From NCBI GenBank assembly GCA_902599405.1, contig CACKFO010000012.1, positions 1 to 34,516 on the forward strand: a DNA stretch of 34,516 nt, in the 5' to 3' direction. Below, one piece after another: positions 23,249-30,597 of the stretch (positions within the stretch are counted from its first letter, which is position 1; every line of letters begins with the position of its first letter). Both the position numbers and the translations under genes were made by a program. The notes beneath the pieces were generated by a model. That model was not told the DNA's origin and made no database searches. It saw nothing but the letters and a program-made list of their open reading frames with translations. This DNA is from an uncultured Alphaproteobacteria bacterium (lineage in GTDB: Bacteria; Pseudomonadota; Alphaproteobacteria; HIMB59).

Positions 23249-24088
23249 TTATTGTCTTACTCTATATGGAGATTTTTCAAAAACTCCTAATTTTCTAACC
23301 TTTGAACAATAATGATACATATCGTCAAGGGCAAATTTAGTGTTTTGTTGTTCAGGATGTCCTTCAATTTCACAATAAAATTGTGTAATTACGAAATCTG
23401 CTCCATAATTATAACTTTCGAGTTTGATCATATTAACATTATTAGTCGCAAATCCCCCCATTACTTTAAATAAAGATCCTGGTGTATTTTTAACTGAAAA
23501 TAAAAATGATGATATATATGTTTTGGTTTCGTCAAATTCTAAATTTTCATTTTTAGACATTATATAAAATCTTGTGATGTTGTTAACAGAGTTTGCGAAA
23601 TTATCATCAATAACTTTTAAGTCATAGATTTTTCCCGCCAAACTTGAAGCAATAGCAGCTGTATTTATTATTTTCTCATCTTGGATTTTTTTTGCTGAAC
23701 CTGCTGTATCAGCTCCGATCAAAATATCTAAATCTAATTTTTGAATTTTATCGCTACATTGTGCTAAGGCCTGTTCATGGCTGATAATATTTTTGATATT
23801 TTCAATTTTACTGTCTGGATGAATTAAAAGCTTGTGTTCAACTTTTTGAAAGTGTTCAAAGTTAATATGCAAATTAGATTTTGGTATCAATCGATGAATA
23901 TCAGCTACTCTGCCTGCAGCAGAGTTCTCAATAGGAATCATTGCATAATCAACATTTCCAATCTCAGCCTCATTTAAAGCAATCTCAAATGTTTTACAGG
24001 GTAACGGTTCTGCCCCAGGAAAGAACTCTTGTACTGCGAGATGACTGTATGCTCCTTCGACTCCTTGAAAAGATATTTTTTTATTCAT
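23249..24088 (-). CDS. pheA: Prephenate dehydratase
   Basis: 279 aa, monofunctional PDT for phenylalanine synthesis. Seen: FQGVEGAYSHLAV at the start, MIPIENSAAGRV, the catalytic TRF motif in NNITRFYIM, and a C-terminal ACT domain (FSVKNTPGSLFKVMGGFATN) for feedback control. The phenylalanine-binding ESRP is ESYN here, as is common in alphaproteobacteria. No chorismate mutase domain. Overlaps the kdsB 3' end by 8 bases (co-translated). Confidence 0.95.
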   Translation of the reverse strand: MNKKISFQGVEGAYSHLAVQEFFPGAEPLPCKTFEIALNEAEIGNVDYAMIPIENSAAGRVADIHRLIPKSNLHINFEHFQKVEHKLLIHPDSKIENIKNIISHEQALAQCSDKIQKLDLDILIGADTAGSAKKIQDEKIINTAAIASSLAGKIYDLKVIDDNFANSVNNITRFYIMSKNENLEFDETKTYISSFLFSVKNTPGSLFKVMGGFATNNVNMIKLESYNYGADFVITQFYCEIEGHPEQQNTKFALDDMYHYCSKVRKLGVFEKSPYRVRQ

Positions 24089-24800
24089 TTTTATAAATTA
24101 ACCGATTTACTCTATCTAAATCTTCTTGTGTATCAACTCCCAAAATCTCTTCTTTAATTATTGAAATGCCAATTTTATCTGTTTCGATAACACGAAGTTG
24201 TTCAAGTTTCTCACTAAGCTCTCTTTTAGTAGGTGGTAGAGAGATAAAATTTGACAAAAAATCCTTATGATACCCATATACACCAATGTGATGAAAAATA
24301 TTCTTATTAACTTTATGTTTATCATTTAATGTTCTTGAAAAATCTAAAGCACAATTATTTTCATCAATTAAGACTTTCACTTTAGAACTATTATAAGCTT
24401 CATTTAAGTTTACGAATGGACAAGCTAAAGTGCTTATTTGAAATTTTAGAAGTCTCTCTTTTAATACATTAATGTGGTTATCTTTAATTAATGGCATGTC
24501 ACCTTGAACATTAATTACATATTTAAAATGAATGGTGTCTCCTAGTTTTTTCAAAGCCTCTCCAATACGGTCACTTCCAGATGGATGATTAGGATCTGTC
24601 ATAACGTGCTTGAGATCCATCTTTTCACAGTAATCTTTTACCTCTTGATCACATATAGCTAAAATTACATTTTCTGTAAAATCTATTACACGATTATAAA
24701 CGTGATGCAGCATTGGTAACTCACCGATTTTTGCAAATGGCTTATTTGGAAATCTAGATGCCTTTAATCTTATTGGTATTATAACTAGCGTATCATTCAT
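24081..24800 (-). CDS. kdsB: 3-deoxy-manno-octulosonate cytidylyltransferase (CMP-Kdo synthetase)
   Basis: 239 aa. Activates Kdo with CTP for lipopolysaccharide core synthesis. Seen: IPIRLKASRFPNKPFAKIG at the N-terminus, TDPNHPSGSDRIGEAL, NVQGDMPLI, and the metal/sugar site HHIGVYGYHKDFL with the terminal GVDTQEDLDRV. Normal length. Implies the organism makes Kdo-containing LPS. Divergent from the cytochrome gene across 60 bases, a conserved pairing. Confidence 0.95.
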   Translation of the reverse strand: MNDTLVIIPIRLKASRFPNKPFAKIGELPMLHHVYNRVIDFTENVILAICDQEVKDYCEKMDLKHVMTDPNHPSGSDRIGEALKKLGDTIHFKYVINVQGDMPLIKDNHINVLKERLLKFQISTLACPFVNLNEAYNSSKVKVLIDENNCALDFSRTLNDKHKVNKNIFHHIGVYGYHKDFLSNFISLPPTKRELSEKLEQLRVIETDKIGISIIKEEILGVDTQEDLDRVNRLIYKNE

Positions 24801-24860
24801 TAATGCGACAAAAATCCGTTTTTAGTGGTATATTTTTAAACATAGACTTCTCTTTTTAAT

Positions 24861-25379
24861 ATGGAAACTAATAAAATTCTAGGTGCAATAATACTTGCCT
24901 TACTTCTTGCTGCTGTATTCTCAAAGGTTGCTGATATGGCGATACACCCTGAGTTTCCAGATGAACTTGCATACAAAATTGAAATACCTGAAGGTGGTGT
25001 TACAACCTCTGTAAGTGAAGATGTGGATATCTTTGCTGTTTTATCAGACATTACACCTATGCTGGCATCAGCTAGTCTGGAAAATGGTGAAAAGATTTTT
25101 AAAAAATGTGCATCTTGCCATACTCATGTTAAAGGTGGTGAAAATAAAACTGGTCCTGCGATGTGGGGCATAGTCAACAGAGAAAAAGGATCAGCAGAAG
25201 GCTTCGCATATTCCGGAGCACTTGCAGCATTTGGTGGCGATTGGAATGTAGAAGAACTCAACAAATTCTTATTAAAGCCAAAAAAGTATATTACTGGCAC
25301 GAAAATGAACTACAACGGTATTAAAAAAGACCAAGATAGAGCTGATTTAATAAAGTGGTTAAGTTCTCTTAGCGATTAA
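24861..25379 (+). CDS. Membrane-anchored cytochrome c (CycM/c552 type)
   Basis: 172 aa. N-terminal uncleaved anchor ILGAIILALLLAAVFSKVA (about 6-25), a linker, then one class I cytochrome c domain with heme motif C83-A-S-C86-H87. The axial methionine is in TGTKMNYNG. Further features are NKTGPAMWGIVNREKG and AFAYSGAL-like segments (EGFAYSGALAAF). Such proteins carry electrons from bc1 to aa3 oxidase in alphaproteobacteria. Stands opposite kdsB-pheA, as in many relatives. Followed after 38 bases by the permease. Confidence 0.93.
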   Translation: METNKILGAIILALLLAAVFSKVADMAIHPEFPDELAYKIEIPEGGVTTSVSEDVDIFAVLSDITPMLASASLENGEKIFKKCASCHTHVKGGENKTGPAMWGIVNREKGSAEGFAYSGALAAFGGDWNVEELNKFLLKPKKYITGTKMNYNGIKKDQDRADLIKWLSSLSD

Positions 25380-25417
25380 AGTTTAATTAATTATTTTTTA
25401 GAATAACATAATTATTT

Positions 25418-26953
25418 ATGAGTTCGGTTTCAGTAGATTCGAATAAATTAAAATCATTAATTGGTGCTTACTATGACAGAAGAATGTTACGTATTCTTTT
25501 GTTAGGCATCATAAGTGGATTTCCCTGGGTTCTTATTGCTAGCGCTTTGTCTTTGTGGCTTAAAGAAGAAGGGCTTAGCAGAAGTACAATCGGATGGGCT
25601 GGATTAATATTTGGTGTTTATGCATTTAATTTTTTGTGGGCACCAATAATTGATCGAATGAAATTACCTTTCTTAACAAATAAAATAGGACATCGAAAAT
25701 CAATAATCCTTTTAATGCAAACTATAATTTTAATTTGCTTAATTATTTGGAGTGTACTCGAACCAACTCAAAATTTAGCTTTAATCATTGGTGTAGGTTT
25801 AGCCATTGCAATATCATCTGCTACGCAAGATATAACAATAGACGCCTTAAGAATTGAGCAAATTAAAAAAGAGGAGTCAGCTAGTATGGCAGCAGGAGCT
25901 GCGATGGCAGTCGTTGGATGGTGGACTGGATTTAAATTAGGTGGCTATGTATGTTTGGAGATTGCTGAGAAGTTAGAAAACTCAGGAGTTGATCAATATT
26001 GGCAAGTAACTTTTATTTTTTTAATGGGTATTATAGTCTTATGTAATTTAGGTTTATCTTTTATCCCTGAATCAAATAAAGAGAGATTTCAAAATATTTT
26101 AAATACAGATGCATCAAATACGAATGTCGAAAGTGTTGTAAAGGCAAGTTATCTATTTATAGCAATTGGAGCATTATGTTTTTTAATTGGTCAATTCTTT
26201 GAAAAGATATGGTTTACGAATGGAGGTCTTACTTTTGTTGTAATTGGTGCAGTGTTTTATATTTTTTCATTTTTTATAAAAAAATTTGGTGCTGAAAATC
26301 CTATTTCTCAAACGTTTTACTACCTAAATAATGTTGTAGCAAATCCACTAAGTAGTTTTTTTAATAATAATGGAGTTAGAATTGGAATTGCTATCTTAGC
26401 TTTTGTTTTTTTATTTAAAATTGGCGAAGCTTTTTTGGGGAGGATGAGTTTAGTTTTTTATAAAGAAATCGGTTTTTCTAAAGGAGATATAGCTATCTAT
26501 TCGAAAGCACTTGGTTGGATTACTACCATTATTTTTACTCTTATTGGAGGGGCTATTGCAATGAGATCTGGTATAATTAAAACTCTAATTATTGCTGGAA
26601 TTGCAATGTCTGCTACTAATATTCTATTTTCAGTCTTGGCATGGGTTGGACCTTCGAAAGTTCTATTCGCATTTGCAGTAATCATTGATGACCTCGCAGC
26701 AGCTTTTGCAACTGTTGCATTTGTAACATTTATATCACTTCTTGTTGATCGAAGCTTCACTGCTACACAATACGCTTTACTAGCCTCTGTTGGAACTGCG
26801 GGAAGAACATTGTTAGCATCCTCTTCGGGTGCTATGGTTGATGGATTGGGCGGTGATTGGGGATTGTTCTTTATGATAACTGCAATCATGGTAATACCAT
26901 CTTTAATATGTTTGATGCTAATTAAAAATAAAATTAATTTAGTTAAAAACTAA
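25418..26953 (+). CDS. AmpG-like MFS permease (PAT family)
   Basis: 511 aa, about 12-14 membrane helices. Seen: RRMLRILLLGIISGFPWVLI, FLWAPIIDRMKLPF, the PAT/AmpG hallmark SSATQDITIDALRIEQ, and a C-terminal half with AAFATVAFVTFISLLVDRSF, TATQYALLASVGTAGRTLL and GAMVDGLGGDW. AmpG imports anhydro-muropeptides for cell-wall recycling; PAT relatives transport acetyl-CoA. The substrate here is by similarity only. A loop insert in the middle (after NKERFQ) separates the two bundles. Confidence 0.85.
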   Translation: MSSVSVDSNKLKSLIGAYYDRRMLRILLLGIISGFPWVLIASALSLWLKEEGLSRSTIGWAGLIFGVYAFNFLWAPIIDRMKLPFLTNKIGHRKSIILLMQTIILICLIIWSVLEPTQNLALIIGVGLAIAISSATQDITIDALRIEQIKKEESASMAAGAAMAVVGWWTGFKLGGYVCLEIAEKLENSGVDQYWQVTFIFLMGIIVLCNLGLSFIPESNKERFQNILNTDASNTNVESVVKASYLFIAIGALCFLIGQFFEKIWFTNGGLTFVVIGAVFYIFSFFIKKFGAENPISQTFYYLNNVVANPLSSFFNNNGVRIGIAILAFVFLFKIGEAFLGRMSLVFYKEIGFSKGDIAIYSKALGWITTIIFTLIGGAIAMRSGIIKTLIIAGIAMSATNILFSVLAWVGPSKVLFAFAVIIDDLAAAFATVAFVTFISLLVDRSFTATQYALLASVGTAGRTLLASSSGAMVDGLGGDWGLFFMITAIMVIPSLICLMLIKNKINLVKN

Positions 26954-26957
26954 ATAA

Positions 26958-27461
26958 TTAATTATTTATTGAAGAATACAGTCTGTTGTAACCAGCTGTA
27001 AAACCTTTCAAAGAATAAGTTATGGTAGCCTCACGATTGTCTAGAAATAAAGCCTTAATAGAAATTTGGTTTCCAGCTTTGAAAAAATTCACAAAATTTT
27101 CTCCAATTATCTCTGCTACAAAGCATGCACTTTGATTACAATAAGCATAATTAAGATCAATTGGATCATTTTCATCAATTTGTAATTTGATAGGACTTTT
27201 TAAATTGACCGCATGGGGGAATGCTATTTGCATTTGTGTTAATTTATCTGGATTTATAGTTATAGATAGATAACTAACGACTTCATTTGTGTTTGAGTCA
27301 AATACAAGCTCTCTTAAATCACATATTTTTTGATTTTGCTCAGAAACACAAGTATATTGCCAAGCCTCAAAGTTTTCTTGCTCCAAAATATGACTTTCTG
27401 CAAAAAGTGTGCTTATAAAAAAAAAGAAAAAAAGATTTAATTTTGTTAAAAAAGAAAGCAT
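26958..27461 (-). CDS. Invasion-associated locus B (IalB) family protein
   Basis: 167 aa, signal peptide (FFFFFISTLFAES, cut near residue 22). The IalB pattern is present: FEAWQYTCV...KICDLRELV, hydrophobic strand ITINPDK, LKSPIKLQIDENDPIDLNYAYCNQSACFVAEI with paired cysteines, and late IKALFLD. Periplasmic; the family is widespread in non-pathogenic alphaproteobacteria and its role is unclear. Convergent with the permease, 4 bases apart. A 16-base palindrome (AAATAATTAATTATTT, 26952-26967) spans the junction. Confidence 0.88.
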   Translation of the reverse strand: MLSFLTKLNLFFFFFISTLFAESHILEQENFEAWQYTCVSEQNQKICDLRELVFDSNTNEVVSYLSITINPDKLTQMQIAFPHAVNLKSPIKLQIDENDPIDLNYAYCNQSACFVAEIIGENFVNFFKAGNQISIKALFLDNREATITYSLKGFTAGYNRLYSSINN

Positions 27462-27491
27462 TAATTTAATCTACATCAATCAGAGAAATTG

Positions 27492-28535
27492 TTAATTTTT
27501 TAATTTTATTTGGACAATCTCATTTTTAGATCCGATTCTTATTTTTGGGCCCCATGTTGCTGATCCAGAGCTCACATATAAATAATTATTCATTCTTTTG
27601 TAAAGCCCATAAATTTGAGGAAATTTTAGTTTTACAATAAAATTGAAAGGAAAGATTTGCCCATTATGTGTGTGACCTGAGAGCATTAAATTAGCTTTAG
27701 CTGAAACTTTTTCCCAAATAGAAGGTTTATGAACAATCAACAGATTAAATAAGTCTTTTTGAAAAAATTTTTCAAAATAAGAAATTTTTGATTTATCACT
27801 TATGTTATCTGAGAGACCAATTAAATTTATTCCATTAATTTTTAAGGACTCATTGTTTAGTGTTTGTATTCCGACACTATCAAGATCATCTAGATGTTTT
27901 TTTGACTTTTTAATATAGTACTCATGATTGCCAGTCACAAAAAAGATAGGTTTGTTAAGTTTTTTAAACTCATTGAGATCTTCGATTTTAAAAGAACTAC
28001 TGTCAATTAAATCACCACCAATAATTAAAAAAGATGGGTCTATTTTAATAATTTCAGATACAATTTTTTTCAGTAAAGATGGATGATTTGAACCTATATG
28101 AACATCACTGATAAAAACAAATTTAAAACTCTTGTCTACCAGTTCTGAATTTAATGAGAGCTTTTTTATTTTAATCTTTTTTGAATTAATATATCCGTAA
28201 ATGATAGTAGGGATTTGAATGAAAAAGAAAAAAATTGCTAGCTTGTAACTACTTACAATCTTAAGATATTCAAAAGCGATTAGAGGTAATATTAAAAAAA
28301 AAGATACTGTACCTATACCAAATCCCTCATAAACAAAAATTTTTATAAATTTATTTGTGCTTTTTGATCTAAAATAATAAAGACATAGAGAAAATACCAA
28401 AGTAGTAGTTATAAAGACCTCTAATAATGATGTTGGATTACCTAGCCAAGTAGATAAAACATCAAATGGGAATATAAAAATTAAATACGAAATGAAGTAA
28501 AGAGTGATGATAGATAACATTACCCTAACTCTCAT
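27492..28535 (-). CDS. Membrane metallophosphoesterase (calcineurin-like, YaeI/YkuE type)
   Basis: 347 aa. Four hydrophobic helices in the first 130 residues, then a calcineurin-like domain: SDVHIGSNH, GGDLIDSS, TGNHEYY, and GHTHNGQIFPFN, the full di-metal set. YkuE/YaeI relatives act on lipid-linked or phospholipid phosphates at the membrane; substrate here unknown. ATG 28535 overlaps the transporter stop by 11 bases; ATG 28520 is an alternative. A 30-base gap separates it from ialB downstream. Confidence 0.88.
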   Translation of the reverse strand: MRVRVMLSIITLYFISYLIFIFPFDVLSTWLGNPTSLLEVFITTTLVFSLCLYYFRSKSTNKFIKIFVYEGFGIGTVSFFLILPLIAFEYLKIVSSYKLAIFFFFIQIPTIIYGYINSKKIKIKKLSLNSELVDKSFKFVFISDVHIGSNHPSLLKKIVSEIIKIDPSFLIIGGDLIDSSSFKIEDLNEFKKLNKPIFFVTGNHEYYIKKSKKHLDDLDSVGIQTLNNESLKINGINLIGLSDNISDKSKISYFEKFFQKDLFNLLIVHKPSIWEKVSAKANLMLSGHTHNGQIFPFNFIVKLKFPQIYGLYKRMNNYLYVSSGSATWGPKIRIGSKNEIVQIKLKN

Positions 28536-29397
28536 TTTTGGTCTTATCGAAGTAAAAAAGAAGGAGACCCGCTAGTATAACTATAAGTATTCCAAAATAA
28601 TTATATATGGAGGGTAATTGATTAAAAATAATCCAGCCTAAAAATACACCATAAATAATTTGAAAATAACTTGTAAGACCAAATACTGCAGAAGGTAGTG
28701 TTCTGGAACCATAAATTACAGCGCTAACACCAAGTCCTGCAAAGAGACCTCCTAAAATGGATAAAAGTAGATCATTATATGACATTACTACGAACTGAAA
28801 TTTTGTTGTAAAAAAAAAGATTACAACACTTACGGCCATGCTAAAAAAAGCTGCAGAATATGAAGATGTTAAATAATTGTATTTACGCGTAATTAAGTGG
28901 GTGACTGCAATACAAAAAGCACCAATAAATACATACAAAACACCTTCAAAAGATACAGTGCTAGAACCAAAGGGTTCTGCTGAAATCAATACTCCAAAAA
29001 AACCCATAAGTATAGCCATCACTCTAATAATGTTTATATCATCACTCAAAAAAAAATGAGACATAACTAAAAGCATTAAAGGCGAAGTAAATAAAACGGG
29101 ATAAACAATTGAAAGAGGTAGAAGCAGTACTCCTTTTAAAACACAAAGATATCCTATCGTATGCACTATTCCTCTTATAATCTGAAAAGTGTAATTTTGA
29201 TTTTTATAAAATTTAAAGCCGTGATTTTTAAATATGAAATAAGCTAAAGGTATTAAAGAAAACAATGCATTATAAAGTAATAATTGCAAAATAGGATATC
29301 TGTCACCTAGAATTTTAATTACAGAGTCCATTGAAACTAGTAACACAAATCCAATTAAAGATACAAAAAAAGGTATTATAAAAACTCTATTAATCAT
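28525..29397 (-). CDS. EamA/DMT family transporter
   Basis: 290 aa with ten predicted membrane helices in two five-helix EamA halves. Helix 1 (FIIPFFVSLIGFVLLVSMD) and the pattern IKILGDRYPILQLLLYNALF are typical of the drug/metabolite transporter superfamily; the second half contains AVFGLTSYFQIIYGVFLGW and ends in a short basic tail. The substrate of such proteins (often amino acids, nucleosides or metabolites) cannot be predicted. Overlaps the metallophosphoesterase gene, so the two are likely co-expressed. Confidence 0.88.
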   Translation of the reverse strand: MINRVFIIPFFVSLIGFVLLVSMDSVIKILGDRYPILQLLLYNALFSLIPLAYFIFKNHGFKFYKNQNYTFQIIRGIVHTIGYLCVLKGVLLLPLSIVYPVLFTSPLMLLVMSHFFLSDDINIIRVMAILMGFFGVLISAEPFGSSTVSFEGVLYVFIGAFCIAVTHLITRKYNYLTSSYSAAFFSMAVSVVIFFFTTKFQFVVMSYNDLLLSILGGLFAGLGVSAVIYGSRTLPSAVFGLTSYFQIIYGVFLGWIIFNQLPSIYNYFGILIVILAGLLLFYFDKTKNES

Positions 29398-29416
29398 TTA
29401 AGAAAAATTAAGATCA

Positions 29417-29803
29417 TTATTTTTTTAGAGAAACACACTTTAATTCATACGACCAGTTTTTGTCGAATTCTTTGTATGATATTGAAAAATCTAAATCCAA
29501 ATTACTGTTAATTGATAAAATGGAAATATAGTCTTCAGTCTCATAATTAAAAACGAAATTGGGGTAATTTTCGATAAGCTCATATTTTTTCTCATCAAAA
29601 CTACTATAAATATAAATTTTATCTTTATAGTTTTCTTCTTTTAATAGATCTAATTGTGTACCAGAAATTTTTTGCTTACAGTCAAAATACTTGAGCGCAT
29701 TGATACTCTTATCACAAATACAGGCGAGAGAAAATTTATCTAATAAATCCGCATATGTTAAATTTGGCAGTATTATAAAGAAAATAATGATAAGGTTTTT
29801 CAT
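29417..29803 (-). CDS. Hypothetical secreted protein
   Basis: 128 aa, unrecognised. Signal peptide NLIIIFFIILPNLTYA (cut near residue 18). Mature part is small and contains four cysteines (CIC, FDC and a last one in KCVSL), which may form two disulfides. Alternating hydrophobic residues in the second half (ILSINSNLDLDFSISYKEF) suggest a beta-rich fold. It lies 19 bases before the transporter gene and probably heads the three- or four-gene minus-strand unit. Confidence 0.6.
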   Translation of the reverse strand: MKNLIIIFFIILPNLTYADLLDKFSLACICDKSINALKYFDCKQKISGTQLDLLKEENYKDKIYIYSSFDEKKYELIENYPNFVFNYETEDYISILSINSNLDLDFSISYKEFDKNWSYELKCVSLKK

Positions 29804-29821
29804 ATTGGGTACTTATATATC

Positions 29822-29920
29822 ATGATGAATAAACAATTAATTACTATTATCATTTTTTGTGGGATAGGGTTTGCAGTCATAAGAATTTTACTAGAGTCAT
29901 TTTTTCCTGGTGGAATATAA
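29822..29920 (+). CDS. Possible 32-aa single-helix membrane peptide
   Basis: Reads MMNKQLITIIIFCGIGFAVI and then RILLESFFPGGI, one hydrophobic helix followed by a short tail. Two consecutive ATGs are available. Its stop is two bases before the TTG of the ORF6C-like gene, and the sequence coding GG in its last codons doubles as that gene's ribosome site. Real-gene status rests on layout and the clean transmembrane pattern only. Confidence 0.4.
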   Translation: MMNKQLITIIIFCGIGFAVIRILLESFFPGGI

Positions 29921-29922
29921 CT

Positions 29923-30150
29923 TTGAATGAAGATAATAGAAAAAAAATTTGGAATAAAGTTCAGTTAATCGGGGACGAAATTCAATCACTTTTGAAGCCC
30001 TCACCTTTTCATCCAAAAGGTAGAAATGCATATGCACATATTGCACTTAGCATTAAAGATAAGTATGGTTGCAGCTACAAAGATATTCCTGATGATCAAT
30101 ATGAAGAGGTCATTTTGTTTTTAGAAAATTTAAGAGAGAATCCTAACTAA
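29923..30150 (+). CDS. Small ORF6C-like protein (phage-type domain)
   Basis: 75 aa from TTG 29923, preceded by GGTGGA. The frame is open further up, but that part is the other peptide in a shifted frame. The C-terminal half, FHPKGRNAYAHIALSIKDKY then SYKDIPDDQYEEVILFLENL, resembles the ORF6C domain of phage antirepressor-type proteins (Tyr/His-rich helix, SYK-IP, acidic-aromatic final helix). Here it stands alone without a Bro or KilA domain. Function unknown; DNA-linked role only by family. Similarity judged by eye. Confidence 0.6.
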   Translation: MNEDNRKKIWNKVQLIGDEIQSLLKPSPFHPKGRNAYAHIALSIKDKYGCSYKDIPDDQYEEVILFLENLRENPN

Positions 30151-30196
30151 ATTTACTTGATTTTTTTCTGATAAACTTTATTTGTAAATTGAAATC

Positions 30197-30595
30197 ATGC
30201 CTAGAACAAAAAGCTTAGCTGCGCTCATAGAGCATTATGGTGAAGAAAGAATATATAATCCTAAAGCAAATAAAGTGCCTGCTATTTATAAAATATTAAA
30301 TAAGCATATCTTCAATAATCGACTCAAAAATCCAAAGATTACAATACGAAGAATGCATGGAGCTCTGGGTCTATTTGAATTTAATCCTTACGCTACAAAA
30401 TTTTGTTACAAAATAACTATTCATAATAAATTTAAAAATTTTAAAGAATTCGTAGAAATTCTCGGTCATGAAATGGTTCATTACTACCAAAAGCTAGTTT
30501 TAAAACAAAATTCTGCCAAACATAATAAGGAATTCTATAGTTTCAAAAACAAATTTAAAAAGTTAGGGCTTAATTTAAAAAGGGTTTATAGATAA
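30197..30595 (+). CDS. SprT-like zinc metalloprotease domain protein
   Basis: 132 aa. The zinc motif HEMVH (residues 91-95) is followed by a third candidate ligand, His109 in SAKHNKEF, as in SprT/Spartan-type proteins; the approach IFNNRLKNPKITI and YKITIHNKF fits the SprT-like fold. In eukaryotes and phages such domains cut proteins crosslinked to DNA; bacterial roles are unsettled. Follows the ORF6C-like gene by 46 bases on the same strand, which hints at a common phage-derived or DNA-maintenance origin. Ends two bases from the opposing aldolase gene. Confidence 0.8.
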   Translation: MPRTKSLAALIEHYGEERIYNPKANKVPAIYKILNKHIFNNRLKNPKITIRRMHGALGLFEFNPYATKFCYKITIHNKFKNFKEFVEILGHEMVHYYQKLVLKQNSAKHNKEFYSFKNKFKKLGLNLKRVYR

Positions 30596-30597
30596 TT

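Noticed and set aside
26952-26967. 16-base perfect palindrome AAATAATTAATTATTT between convergent genes
   Set aside because: Could be a weak bidirectional terminator, but it is all A/T in an AT-rich genome and spans stop codons, so chance is likely.
29857-29922. N-terminal extension of the ORF6C-like protein (MWDRVCSHKNF...)
   Set aside because: It is the shifted frame of the membrane peptide, with no family-like sequence; TTG 29923 with GGTGGA upstream is a better start.
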